Shown: positions 32,678 through 41,487 of the stretch, piece after piece
How positions within the stretch are numbered: position 1 is the stretch's first letter
Layout: every line of letters begins with the position of its first letter
Origin: Pseudomonas sp. QS1027
GTDB taxonomy: Bacteria > Pseudomonadota > Gammaproteobacteria > Pseudomonadales > Pseudomonadaceae
Assembly: GCF_002814235.1 (NCBI RefSeq)
Contig: NZ_PHSU01000005.1
Coordinates: 62,001 to 126,000 of the forward strand
Reading direction: 5' to 3'
DNA: 64,000 nt
Translations under genes and position numbers: made by a program
The notes under the pieces: generated by a model
Databases searched by the model: none
What the model was told of the DNA's origin: nothing
Seen by the model: only the letters and a program-made list of their open reading frames with translations

Positions 32678-33628
32678 ATGCATCGAGTCGGATTCTTCGT
32701 TTGCCATGGCCATGATGCTCTTGATCTTGCCGGCCCCCTTTCGGCGTTCAATCAGGTGGTCACCGCCGCCGGCCATACCCCCTATGATCTCCAGGTCATC
32801 TCGCAGGCGGGAGGATCAGTGCTGGGCAATGCGGGCCTTCCGATCGAGACCAGGCCGGTAGGCAGGCGCAGGTTTGACACCGTCCTGTTCATTGGTGGCG
32901 ATATCGAGCCGATGCGAACGTCGGAAAACATCGCCGCCGCCAAGAAACTGGGAGCCAAGGCCTCGCGGGTGGCAAGCGTTTGTACCGGGGCGTTTCTGTT
33001 GGCGGAAACCGGCTTGCTGGACGGACGCCGGGCAACGACGCACTGGCTGTACGCCGCTCAATTGCAGTCGCGCTTCCCTGGCATCAAAGTCGGGGGGAAC
33101 AGTATTTATATAGCGGACGGACATATCTGGACATCCGCGGGCATCGCCGCCGGCATCGACCTGGCGCTCGCCATGATCGAACGGGATATGGGCGTGGAAG
33201 TGGCGCGTGCTACCGCCAGGCTGCTGGTCGTGCCCTATCGTCGACCAGGCGGTCAGTCGCAATTCTCCGCCATGTCACAAATGGAGCCGGAGTCGGATCG
33301 CATCCGCATTGCGTTGAATTTTGCCAGGGAACATCTAGCTGAAGCGCTACCTGTCGAGCGACTCGCCGATGCCGCCAGATTGAGCCTGCGACAATTCGGA
33401 CGGGCCTTTCGCCGGGAAACCGGTGAAACACCGGCCAAGGCGGTCGAGCGCTTGCGCGTTGAAGCGGCGTGCCTGCGCCTGCGCGATGGTAGCGAACCAA
33501 TCGAACAGATTGCCCTGGCGGTGGGCTTCACCGATCCGGAACGGATGCGCAGGGCCTTCGTCAAACTGCATGGACATCCGCCGCAATCGGTCCGACGCGA
33601 GAGTCGATTGAGCGGTGAGCGCGGATAG
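32678..33628 (+). CDS. GlxA-family AraC-type transcriptional regulator
   Basis: A 316-residue regulator with an N-terminal DJ-1/PfpI-like sensing domain (MHRVGFFVCHGHDALDLAGPL; SVCTGAFLLAETGLLDGRRATTHW near residue 106) and a C-terminal AraC double helix-turn-helix (LPVERLADAARLSLRQFGRAFRRETGETPAKAV; IEQIALAVGFTDPERMRRAF). An ATG 60 bp upstream is an alternative start. It points toward an operon encoding another PfpI-like protein, which it may regulate (inference). Confidence 0.9.
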   Translation: MHRVGFFVCHGHDALDLAGPLSAFNQVVTAAGHTPYDLQVISQAGGSVLGNAGLPIETRPVGRRRFDTVLFIGGDIEPMRTSENIAAAKKLGAKASRVASVCTGAFLLAETGLLDGRRATTHWLYAAQLQSRFPGIKVGGNSIYIADGHIWTSAGIAAGIDLALAMIERDMGVEVARATARLLVVPYRRPGGQSQFSAMSQMEPESDRIRIALNFAREHLAEALPVERLADAARLSLRQFGRAFRRETGETPAKAVERLRVEAACLRLRDGSEPIEQIALAVGFTDPERMRRAFVKLHGHPPQSVRRESRLSGERG

Positions 33629-33697
33629 ATCGACGCCCCATCGGCGCGCGTAGCCTAGTCAGTGGCCACCAGGGCCACTGCTGTCAGACCAGGGCGC

Positions 33698-34180
33698 TCA
33701 ATGAGCGTCAGGTTTCAGGGGGCCGTAATCACTCCACATGTCGCGGTGCAGCTTCCAGACGCCACCCTGCTTCAGGAAGACCAGGATCTGTTTACCGCGA
33801 AACTTGAGCGCTCCACTGTGATCACGGACATCGGCCTCCGAAACTTCGGTAACCGCCTGATCGTCACCGTAGAACTCGTAATTGCTGAAAGATACGCTGC
33901 CAGGCTGGGATCCGGCATAGCCCTTGGCGAAGTATTCGGTGATCGCGCGGGCACCTATAACTCGGTCGCCCCCGGGCGGCAAGAGGGCGCCATCTTCCGT
34001 ATAGAGGCGACCTATCGCCTCATAGTCACCCCGCGCGAAGGCCTGCGCCCATCGCGCGTTCTCGGCCTTGATGGCCGCTTCCGGCGGACGCTGTGGTTCA
34101 CCGGCAGTGGCCGGCAGGGTAAAGGCGAAAAAGGAGAAGCCGGCTGCAAGGGCAGCCGTACAAAGACGGATCTGTCGCAT
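33698..34180 (-). CDS. Exported SnoaL/DUF4440-like protein
   Basis: A 160-residue protein with a signal peptide (MRQIRLCTAALAAGFSFFAF, ending TLPATAG) followed by an NTF2-like fold (AIKAENARWAQAFARGDYEAIGRLYTEDGALLPPGGDRVIG). DUF4440/SnoaL domains bind or isomerise small ligands; the substrate here is unknown. It lies 81 bp after the PfpI-like gene and is probably in the same operon as that gene and the SDR. Confidence 0.8.
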   Translation of the reverse strand: MRQIRLCTAALAAGFSFFAFTLPATAGEPQRPPEAAIKAENARWAQAFARGDYEAIGRLYTEDGALLPPGGDRVIGARAITEYFAKGYAGSQPGSVSFSNYEFYGDDQAVTEVSEADVRDHSGALKFRGKQILVFLKQGGVWKLHRDMWSDYGPLKPDAH

Positions 34181-34261
34181 CTGATGATTTCCGATATTGG
34201 CTTGAATGGAAGAGGGCCGCACCCGGCTGGGCAGATGCAGCCAATATTGCTTGCCAGCGTT

Positions 34262-35116
34262 TCAGCGAACGCCGGGTATTCGCGCGAGCCCCTTGGATGC
34301 GCCGGGCAGTACCTTGTCGACCATCGCAATGACCTCTGGCCGAGCATCCCTGGGATGACCGGAGTGGAACGGCGGGGCGGGATCGTATTCGATCGCGAGT
34401 TGCGTGAATTCGGCGGCCTGTTGACCGCGCAGCTTCGCGGCCACGCGAAGGGCGAAGTCGATGCCCGCCGTCACGCCGCCGCCGCTCATGAACCGGCCGT
34501 TGTCGTCCTCGACGAAGCGGTCCGGAACAGCGATGGCGCCGTATTCAGTCAGCTTGTTGACGAAGGCCCAATGGCAGGCGCTGCGCTTGCCCTTGAGAAT
34601 GCCCGTGGCGGCGAGCACGAGCGATCCATTGCAGACCGACGTAATATGCTTGGCGCTTTCAGCCAGGCGCAGGATCTGCGCCTGGTACTCCGGCCGCATC
34701 GGCGCCGACAAATCCGAGCCGCCAGGGACCAGGAGCACGTCGGTCCGCTCAATGTCGGCCAGTCGTTCAGTATTCCCATACACAACCCCGAATTCGAGGG
34801 TCACGTTGCCGCCATTGAGGCTCGCATAACGCACCTTGGTATTCGGTAGCCGGTGAAAAATCTCGCTGGGGCCGGCGAAATCGAGCAGCGTGCCGCCGTC
34901 GTAATTCACGATCAGAATATTCAGGGGTTCGTTCGGCGCCACCTCTCCCCCGCTGCCGGCCTGCGCGAGAGCGGGAGCGGCACGGCCAAGCAGGGCTCCG
35001 CCGCCCAGGAGGGAGCCGAGGGTGACGATGCCGCCGAACTTGAGAACATCGCGGCGGGAACTCCCCGAGCTGAGCGGACCCTCGCCGGTGACGTTGTTTT
35101 CGCTATTGTCGGTCAC
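34262..35116 (-). CDS. Tat-exported DJ-1/PfpI protein, isonitrile-hydratase-like
   Basis: A 284-residue protein starting at a GTG with AAGGAG. The N terminus has a twin-arginine signal (SSRRDVLKFGG, then a hydrophobic stretch and APALAQA). The mature part resembles isonitrile hydratase InhA of P. putida, including VPGG, the nucleophile Cys (about 162) in SVCNGSLVLAATGILKGKRS, the HWAF segment, GGGVTAGIDFALRVAA and LAIEYDPAPPF. InhA itself is cytoplasmic, so the export signal is unusual. The substrate is not proven. Confidence 0.82.
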   Translation of the reverse strand: MTDNSENNVTGEGPLSSGSSRRDVLKFGGIVTLGSLLGGGALLGRAAPALAQAGSGGEVAPNEPLNILIVNYDGGTLLDFAGPSEIFHRLPNTKVRYASLNGGNVTLEFGVVYGNTERLADIERTDVLLVPGGSDLSAPMRPEYQAQILRLAESAKHITSVCNGSLVLAATGILKGKRSACHWAFVNKLTEYGAIAVPDRFVEDDNGRFMSGGGVTAGIDFALRVAAKLRGQQAAEFTQLAIEYDPAPPFHSGHPRDARPEVIAMVDKVLPGASKGLARIPGVR

Positions 35117-35129
35117 GATAATTGCTCCT

Positions 35130-35876
35130 TTAAAGTTGCGAGGCTCCGCCATCGACGACCAGTTCGGTGCCGACCACATAGGAGGATTCATCGCTGGCGA
35201 GATAGAGCGCCGCGTACGCAATGTCCTCGGCCTTGCCCATGTGGCCCACCGGAACAGCCTGGGCGAACTCGGCCTTACGCTCGCGAACCCACTCATCGGA
35301 CATCCCCCACTTGCTGATCAGGGGCGTGTCCATCGCGCCGGGCGCAATCGCGTTGAAGCGGATTTTCCGCTCGAGAAACTCGTAGGACCAACTGCGCGCC
35401 AGTGATCGCACGGCCGCCTTCGCCGCGGCGGTCAAGGAGATGCCATGCTTGCCGGTCTGCGCGACGAACGAGGTGTTGAGAATGACCGAAGCGCCCTCTC
35501 GCAAGTCAGGCAGCACCGCCTGAAGCGTGACCACCACGCCCTTGACGTTGATGTCCATGATCTCCTCATAGAGATCGTCGTCGATGTCGTTGAGTGCGGA
35601 CGGGAACGCTCGACCGGCGTTGGCAAACACGACATCCAGGCCGCCGAACCGCTCTTTCACCTCGGCGGCAACCGCCCGCATATCCTTGAGCGAACGCACG
35701 TCGCCCTGGAGCACCAGCGCGCTCTCGCCCAGCTCGGCCTGCACACGCTCAAATACGGCAACATCGCGACCGGTCACCGCGACCCGCGCACCCTCTGCAA
35801 TGAAGAGCCTGGCGGTGGCGAGACCGATGCCACTGGTACCGCCGGTGATCAAAACCGATTTGTTCTTGAGCCTCAT
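35130..35876 (-). CDS. SDR-family oxidoreductase with atypical active site
   Basis: A 248-residue Rossmann-fold protein with TGGTSGIG (residues 11-18), NAG (FANAG) and a C-terminal DGGASQL. In the usual YxxxK motif the Tyr position is Thr149 (SLTAAAK, Lys153), although Ser in the LNTSF segment is present. The protein may bind NAD(P) without normal reductase activity, or use another acid. It is first in the operon with the Tat-exported PfpI protein (13 bp gap) and the SnoaL-like protein. Confidence 0.88.
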   Translation of the reverse strand: MRLKNKSVLITGGTSGIGLATARLFIAEGARVAVTGRDVAVFERVQAELGESALVLQGDVRSLKDMRAVAAEVKERFGGLDVVFANAGRAFPSALNDIDDDLYEEIMDINVKGVVVTLQAVLPDLREGASVILNTSFVAQTGKHGISLTAAAKAAVRSLARSWSYEFLERKIRFNAIAPGAMDTPLISKWGMSDEWVRERKAEFAQAVPVGHMGKAEDIAYAALYLASDESSYVVGTELVVDGGASQL

Positions 35877-36235
35877 CTTCTGTCCCCTTCTCTGCCTCGT
35901 GATTGGTCAAGCCGAAAGGTCATGGCGTCATCACGGTTATGCGCATGCCTGCGCTCGATGTCCTGGGCAAAGTATGGAAACAGCACCTTTATGGCGTAAA
36001 GGTCGTATAACCCTCAAAAAACGTCACAAGCTGGCAGACAAATACACACGGTGGTGTCGAGACTGAGTGAGGGGGAGTTGTATCCCAGGGGCTAGCGCCT
36101 TGCGCAGGCATGCGATCGGTTATCAGATCGGCTTCAAACAGGTGTTACAGTGGAATGTAATTTCGAACGGCACTCCAGTTTCCATTCCGCATGAAAACCA
36201 ATATCACTCATTAAAATCAATCAGTTAAGGAATAC
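35877..36235. other. Divergent intergenic region
   Basis: A 359-bp gap between the SDR operon and the small 36.2-kb gene. It must hold promoters for both. No clear operator or RNA gene is seen. Confidence 0.4.
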
Positions 36236-36475
36236 ATGCCACAAGAACGGCTCGACCTCTTACGACTTCCGAAACCCATCCGGGACCCTGTCAGCGACTT
36301 GGTGCGGGCCCTCAATGCAGCCAGCACCGTCGCAGACGTGGAGGCTGAAAGGGTCATTCAGATTGAATTGATCGGAGGCCTGGAATCCGCCAAGCGATTG
36401 CGGGCATCCGATATCGAAGCGCTCTACATCATCTTTGATGATGCCGTGGAGGCGAAACTGAAACAGTTGCGGTGA
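36236..36475 (+). CDS. Small hypothetical protein
   Basis: A 79-residue, acidic, probably all-helical soluble protein (MPQERLDLLRLPKPIRDPVS...VEAKLKQLR). TAAGGA precedes the ATG. No family is recognised. It converges on the hydroxylamine-type biosynthetic operon, 44 bp away. Confidence 0.6.
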   Translation: MPQERLDLLRLPKPIRDPVSDLVRALNAASTVADVEAERVIQIELIGGLESAKRLRASDIEALYIIFDDAVEAKLKQLR

Positions 36476-36519
36476 GTTTCAATCGCCACGGTCAGTTCCC
36501 GATCGCCCCCTCGACCCGC

Positions 36520-36825
36520 TTAACAGGCCCACTTGAAGTCCTGAAACGCCAAACCTTTGGCCGGTGCGAGGACGACAGCGCGGGATGGCGCATGGCGGGC
36601 AGCCTGCAGCGACGCCGCATAGCTGATCCCGGGGCCCAGCGCTTCCACAAGCTGGAAAATGCCTTCAAGGCTGCAGTCCAGGATCAACGTCACACCTGGG
36701 TAGGCGCTCGTCAGGTTCGCCCCCAGACCTCTCAACTGTGCGGCCTCCGGTGCCACGTCGATCAACAACCAACTACGGTTTTTGAAGCGCACGCCCACTT
36801 CCTTGAGCAAGTCTTTCCATTCCAT
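36520..36825 (-). CDS. Small unknown protein, last gene of the biosynthetic operon
   Basis: A 101-residue protein (MEWKDLLKEVGVRFKNRSWL...AFQDFKWAC) with an alpha/beta look (SWLLIDV, VTLILDC) and no recognised family, signal or membrane segment. It starts 9 bp after the lysE-type gene, so it is cotranscribed with it. It may be a pathway accessory protein; this is inferred from position only. Confidence 0.6.
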   Translation of the reverse strand: MEWKDLLKEVGVRFKNRSWLLIDVAPEAAQLRGLGANLTSAYPGVTLILDCSLEGIFQLVEALGPGISYAASLQAARHAPSRAVVLAPAKGLAFQDFKWAC

Positions 36826-36834
36826 GGTGCACCC

Positions 36835-37458
36835 TCAGCGACTGGCAATCAGCACAGGGATCGCGTTGTTCAGGGAGAACGCCACCAGGAATATCGCCAA
36901 TCCGACGTCGATCTGCCGAGTGTATTTGAGGAACAATGTCTTGATCGGGCCTTGGCCGAACAACAGGGCCACCAGGGAGTACCAGGTGACTTCCAGGGTC
37001 GAACACAACAGCACCACCAGCACCTTGTCCAGGTCCGAGCGCGGCGAGGACAGGAAGCCCGCGTAGATACTGATCATGAAAGCGATGGTTTTCATGTTGC
37101 TGATGTTGGTGATAACACCGACCCGATAGGCCTTGGCAAAGCTGGTAACGCCCGGCCCTGCGGTTTCAGGCGTGCCCGTATTTTTCGCAAGCACGCTTTT
37201 GATAATGCTATAGGCGATGTACAGCAGGTACGCCGAGCCGCATAGCGTGGCGACCTTGGAGAACGCCGGATACTCATGCAACAGCGCCGCCAGGCCCAAC
37301 AGCGAAATGGTCGAGAAGAACACACCCACCGTGCAGATCCCCAGGGTTGCGCCAATGCCAGTGGACACCGAGCCCAAGGAAGAAAACCGGCTGACGATAA
37401 TGAAGTTGGGGCCAGGGCTGATAACCGCCAGGATGTAGATCAGTGCCGCAGTAAACAT
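36835..37458 (-). CDS. LysE/RhtB-family exporter
   Basis: A 207-residue inner-membrane protein with about six helices. The N-terminal YILAVISPGPNFIIVSRFSS is the LysE/RhtB signature. The family exports amino acids and derivatives. It lies downstream of the N-monooxygenase, so its likely cargo is the operon's amino-acid product (inference). Confidence 0.92.
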   Translation of the reverse strand: MFTAALIYILAVISPGPNFIIVSRFSSLGSVSTGIGATLGICTVGVFFSTISLLGLAALLHEYPAFSKVATLCGSAYLLYIAYSIIKSVLAKNTGTPETAGPGVTSFAKAYRVGVITNISNMKTIAFMISIYAGFLSSPRSDLDKVLVVLLCSTLEVTWYSLVALLFGQGPIKTLFLKYTRQIDVGLAIFLVAFSLNNAIPVLIASR

Positions 37459-37512
37459 GAGAACTCCTTTTCATGGGGCAGCAGCCAGCGATGGCTGCTG
37501 CGGGGGCGTGGA

Positions 37513-38826
37513 TCAGGCCAACGCTGTTGCCGGCGGATGCAATGCCGCAACCTGCGTCAGTTTTCCCTCCAGTGCCGACAAGATGTGCTCAACCCGCAGG
37601 GAAATCAGGCTGAACGATCCCGCGTCCCCAAGGCCGTGAGAGCTTTCGCACAAACCGTTGAGAAACACCGCCGGCAAATCATCCAGGGCCGTCAGACTGT
37701 AGTCGCGGTTGACCACCAGAGCCCCGTGGGCATCGGCTCGGAACAGGCGGTGATGTGGCTCGAGCAACGGAGGGTAAAGCTCACCGTTTTCCTTGGCGGC
37801 AATGTCCTTGAAGCCGGTGGCCAAGACCAGCGCATCCAGTGCCAGGGTTGAGTGCTGCTGCTGGTTGACCTCCCTGAGTGCCAGTTCCACCTGCCCCGAC
37901 GCCCCCAGCACCGCCTGTTCGACTGCGATGTTATTGAGAATGCGAATGCGCTGTTTCCCTTGCAGTTTTTCCTCATGGATTCGCACATACAGGGCGTTGA
38001 TCACATCGCCATCGGCAGAGCTGTAATTGGTGCCACGCAGCTGTTTGTCCAGGCGAGCCTTGGCTTCGGCGGGCAGGTCGAAGTAGTAATCGACGAACTC
38101 CGGGAAGTACACCTTGTCGCTGAACGGGCTGGTGTCCTTGAGACGGAAACTGAAGCTGCGGTGCAACGAATAGATTTCCTTGTCCGGGAACCGGGCGCTC
38201 AGGTCGAGAACGATTTCCACAGCGCTTTGGCTCGAACCGATCACGCCGATGCGTTGCGCGGAGAGCGGCAGGTTGTGGACATTTTCCAGGTAGTGGTTCA
38301 GGTGAAACACCTGCGGGCCGAGCAATCCGCTGAACACCGCCGGGATGTTCGCCGTACGCCCGGTGCCCAGCACCAGGCTGCGGCCGTAGATAATCCGCTG
38401 GTCGTTATAGGTGACCTTCCACACCCGTTCACCTTTGAGCACCAGCGGCTCCACACGGTTGGCGAACGCCGAGGACTCCACGCTGCCCTGAAAATGGTCG
38501 GCAACCCATTTGATGTATTCGGCATATTCGCGCCGCAACGGGTACGTCAGCGGCAGGTTGAGGTAGTCGAACAGGCGGCCGGTTTCCTTCAGGTAATTGA
38601 CGAAGCCGTAGCGGCTACGCGGGTTTCGCGGTGTGACCAGATCCCTGAGAGGGTTGTTCTGGATATCCGAGCCGCTGAGCAGCATTTCATCCTGCCAATC
38701 GGGCCGTTTCTTGGCATCCAGGAAACGAAAGGACAACGGCGAATCCGACTCCTCCAGGCCGATGGCCAAGGCCAGGTTGGAAGGGCCGAAGCCAATACCG
38801 ACGATATCGTAAACAGTCTCTGACAT
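37513..38826 (-). CDS. L-lysine/L-ornithine N-monooxygenase family protein
   Basis: A 437-residue class B flavin N-hydroxylating monooxygenase of the SidA/PvdA/IucD family. It has an FAD motif (GIGFGPSNLALAIG, residues 11-24), WQDEMLLSG, an NADPH motif (RIGVIGSSQSAVEI, near 192-205) and the C-terminal LATGF element. Family members hydroxylate the terminal amine of ornithine, lysine or related diamines. With a diaminobutyrate aminotransferase and a GNAT in the same operon, the substrate could be 2,4-diaminobutyrate (inference). Confidence 0.92.
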   Translation of the reverse strand: MSETVYDIVGIGFGPSNLALAIGLEESDSPLSFRFLDAKKRPDWQDEMLLSGSDIQNNPLRDLVTPRNPRSRYGFVNYLKETGRLFDYLNLPLTYPLRREYAEYIKWVADHFQGSVESSAFANRVEPLVLKGERVWKVTYNDQRIIYGRSLVLGTGRTANIPAVFSGLLGPQVFHLNHYLENVHNLPLSAQRIGVIGSSQSAVEIVLDLSARFPDKEIYSLHRSFSFRLKDTSPFSDKVYFPEFVDYYFDLPAEAKARLDKQLRGTNYSSADGDVINALYVRIHEEKLQGKQRIRILNNIAVEQAVLGASGQVELALREVNQQQHSTLALDALVLATGFKDIAAKENGELYPPLLEPHHRLFRADAHGALVVNRDYSLTALDDLPAVFLNGLCESSHGLGDAGSFSLISLRVEHILSALEGKLTQVAALHPPATALA

Positions 38827-38835
38827 GGGAAGCTC

Positions 38836-39303
38836 CTATCCTTGGATGCGATGAAGTGGCAGGTGGTAATAGTGGTAATCGCTGTTCTCGACAAATCCAA
38901 AGCGCGTGTATAAGTTTCGCGCCCTGGGGTTGTCTTCCGCCCCTTCGATAAACAGTTGTTTGGCACCGGTTTGTTTGGCAAATTCCCTGGCCGCGGTTAA
39001 CAGCGCCAGTCCGGCACCGGCACCGCGTTGCGCCTCGTCGACATACAGGTCATTCAGTATCCATAAGCGCTGCAGCGTGACACTTGAAAAACTCGGGAAC
39101 AGCTGAGTAAATCCAATAATTGCCTGATTGCTTTGCGCAACGATAATAATCGATTCCCCCAAGTAGAAACGCTCTTGGATAAACGCGAGCGACCGCGCCA
39201 GGTTGGAAGGTTCGCCATAAAAACCTCGATACTTGTCCAGTAACGGTGCAATCGCCGGGGCATCTTCGAGTGACGCGTGCCGGGTCACGATAATGGCGCT
39301 CAT
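38836..39303 (-). CDS. GNAT-family N-acetyltransferase
   Basis: A 155-residue acyl-CoA-dependent acetyltransferase with motif A (LYVDEAQRGAGAGLALLTAAREFA, carrying the R-G-x-G-x-A loop) and the C-terminal NPRARNLYTRFGFVE motif. Its start overlaps the stop of the aminotransferase gene (ATGA). In ectoine operons the neighbour of ectB is the diaminobutyrate acetyltransferase EctA, but no ectoine synthase is found here. The acceptor may be diaminobutyrate or its N-hydroxy form. Confidence 0.88.
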   Translation of the reverse strand: MSAIIVTRHASLEDAPAIAPLLDKYRGFYGEPSNLARSLAFIQERFYLGESIIIVAQSNQAIIGFTQLFPSFSSVTLQRLWILNDLYVDEAQRGAGAGLALLTAAREFAKQTGAKQLFIEGAEDNPRARNLYTRFGFVENSDYHYYHLPLHRIQG

Positions 39304-40619
39304 GGCTCACCCCGCGAGATCACGTCGACAAACGCCTGCTCGAGTATTTTCAGGCCTTGGGTAATCTGCTGCCGAGTGATGGTCAAGGCCGGCAAGAACT
39401 TCAATACCTGGCTGTCGACACCGGATGTTTCGATGATCAGTCCGAGAACGTAGGCCTGCGCCGCCATTTTTTGCGCCAGGGTCTTGTCCTGAAACTCGAT
39501 CCCCTTGAAAAAACCTCGGCCTTTGAGCTGGTTCGGCGCCTGGGCGGCAAAGCCTTCGGACAAGGCCAGCAAGCCCTCATGAAAGAAGCTGGCCTTGGCC
39601 TTGATCTCTTCGGCAAAACGCTGGTCGGCCCAATAGTGGTCGATCACGGCCTTTCCCGTCACGAATGCCAGGTTGTTGCCCCGGAACGTGCCGTTGTGCT
39701 CCCCTGGCTCCCATACGTCCAGATGCGGCGCGATCAAGGTGAGCGACATCGGCAAGCCGTAGCCGCTGATGGATTTGGACAACGTGACGATATCGGGCGT
39801 GACACCCAGGGCCTCGAAGCTGAAGAAGTCCCCCGTGCGGCCGCAGCCGGCCTGAATGTCATCGATGATCAAGAGGATGTCATGGCTCCGGGCAATCGCC
39901 TGGATTGCTTGCAGCCAGCCGGCCGATGCATGGGTGACCCCACCTTCGCCCTGGACCGTTTCCAGCACGATCGCCGCAGGCTTGTCGACTCCGCTGCCGC
40001 TGCGCAGCATCAGCTCAAGGAACTGTGAGGTGTCCACCGTCTCGCCGAAATACTGGTCGTAAGGCATGAAGGTCACGTTGTTCAAGGTAACGCCCGCGCC
40101 CGCACGTTTGCGCGGGTTGGCCGTCAGGGCGAGCGCGCCCAAGGACATCCCATGGAAGGCGTTGGTAAAGGCCACGACGTTTTGTCGTCCGGTGTATTTA
40201 CGGGCCAGCTTGATTGCCGCTTCCACAGCATTGGTGCCGGTGGGTCCGGGGAACTGTACTTTGTAGCGCAGGTGACGGGGCGCCAGGATCTGCTCCTCGA
40301 AGGCCGTCAGGAAGGCCTTTTTGGCCGTTGTCTTGAAGTCCAACCCGTGGGTGATGCCATTTCCACCAATGTAATCGAGTAGCGCGGCCTTCAATAACGG
40401 GTTGTTATGCCCATAGTTCAAGGCGCCTGCACCACTGAAAAAGTCGATGAATACCTGGCCCTGCTCGCTCGTCAGCGTCGAGCCTTCGGCGGTCTGGAAG
40501 GTAGCGGTAAAGTCCCGGCAATAAGAGCGAACGTTGGACTCGTGGCGCTCGAAAATATCCAGGGGTTCATTCGTCGCGGGCACCGCGTTTGAAAACGAGT
40601 GACTCAGAGTAGCCGTCAT
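39300..40619 (-). CDS. EctB-like diaminobutyrate-2-oxoglutarate aminotransferase
   Basis: A 439-residue class-III PLP aminotransferase. It has YGHNNPLLKAAL near residue 70, FPGPTGTNAVEAAIKLARK near 125, the NAFHGMSLGALALT segment, IIDDIQAGCGRTG near 255 and the PLP lysine in TLSKSISGYGLP (about 281). These are features of EctB/DABA aminotransferases, which make L-2,4-diaminobutyrate from aspartate semialdehyde. It is the first gene of the five-gene minus-strand operon. Confidence 0.9.
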   Translation of the reverse strand: MTATLSHSFSNAVPATNEPLDIFERHESNVRSYCRDFTATFQTAEGSTLTSEQGQVFIDFFSGAGALNYGHNNPLLKAALLDYIGGNGITHGLDFKTTAKKAFLTAFEEQILAPRHLRYKVQFPGPTGTNAVEAAIKLARKYTGRQNVVAFTNAFHGMSLGALALTANPRKRAGAGVTLNNVTFMPYDQYFGETVDTSQFLELMLRSGSGVDKPAAIVLETVQGEGGVTHASAGWLQAIQAIARSHDILLIIDDIQAGCGRTGDFFSFEALGVTPDIVTLSKSISGYGLPMSLTLIAPHLDVWEPGEHNGTFRGNNLAFVTGKAVIDHYWADQRFAEEIKAKASFFHEGLLALSEGFAAQAPNQLKGRGFFKGIEFQDKTLAQKMAAQAYVLGLIIETSGVDSQVLKFLPALTITRQQITQGLKILEQAFVDVISRGEP

Positions 40620-41305
40620 GTCATATACCGTTTATCAATCCAATGAAATGGACTTTCAATAGGTAGAGTTATTCCCCAGTGGCCATGCAGCTAATGCTGA
40701 GAAGACTTTAATCCGTTGAAGTCCGCATCTAACTATCATCCTATGAAACATGACCCGCTCTGTTGGCCAGCAGGAACAATGACGTCTTTCATTTTTTAAA
40801 CTAGCAGAAACCACCAAAAAACCTGGAATTATAAATTCATATGCTTATGACCTTTCTCGCCTGCCGCCTCCGGAGGCGGCTCCTGCGGCGGAAAATCCAT
40901 TGGCCGCCGCGCACGAAAAACTGACGCAGTTGCCCTGATTTTCAATCCTCGACTAGCAACACAGCCGAGGCTCCTGCTGGACACACTCGACTAGAAAACC
41001 CAATGGGAGGGAGGCGCCTGTGTCTGGGCCGCGTTCCCCACCCGCCCCCTGAAACAATGCCAGCGTCTACTCCTGCTCGATCTCCTGTGGGAATCACATC
41101 CCACGCCCATGGCCCGGCCGCCACAAGACGTATCCCATATGGCCGGCCTGAAACCCAGGCCCCATGCGGGGCGCCTCGCTACATTCTTTTCTTACATGTA
41201 AGGAACTTTTCCGCGCACTAGTGTCAATTTGATAGCGTCCTGTAGCGCTGAAGAATATTGGACCTAGCAGTGCCGGACTGTTTCCTGGCAATCATGGAGG
41301 GTGTG
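40620..41305. other. Long intergenic region with GC-rich palindrome
   Basis: 686 bp with no supported gene. It is AT-rich near the aminotransferase start, where its promoter should lie. It contains the perfect palindrome GCCGCCTCCGGAGGCGGC (40,863-40,880) and a GTGGGA/TCCCAC hairpin at about 41,085-41,103. Confidence 0.5.
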
Positions 41306-41487
41306 ATGAGAGTCATCATTGCGGTGCCGTTGATGCTGAGTGGTTACGCCTATACCGACTGCGACAGCACCGGAGACAGTGACCTGCGCCATGCCTGCCA
41401 TGCGCAAACAGGTCACGGCCGCCTCGGCTACGGCTGCGATCTCCGAGAGTGACCTACGCAACCAATGTGACGCCTTGAAACCCTGAC
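41306..41487 (+). pseudogene. Decayed small lipoprotein-like gene
   Basis: From an ATG with a GGAGG Shine-Dalgarno, the frame reads MRVIIAVPLMLSGYAYTDC...SDLRHACHAQ and stops early (41,452). In another frame the same region goes on as AAISESDLRNQCDALKP to a TGA at 41,485. The repeated SDLR-xx-C-xA pattern indicates one gene split by a frameshift. The lipobox Cys seems to be replaced by Tyr (SGYA). It may be a remnant of a small Cys-rich lipoprotein. Confidence 0.4.

Noticed and set aside
39300..40619. Ectoine biosynthesis operon
   Set aside because: EctB-like and GNAT genes are present, but there is no ectoine synthase (EctC), and an N-monooxygenase is present instead.
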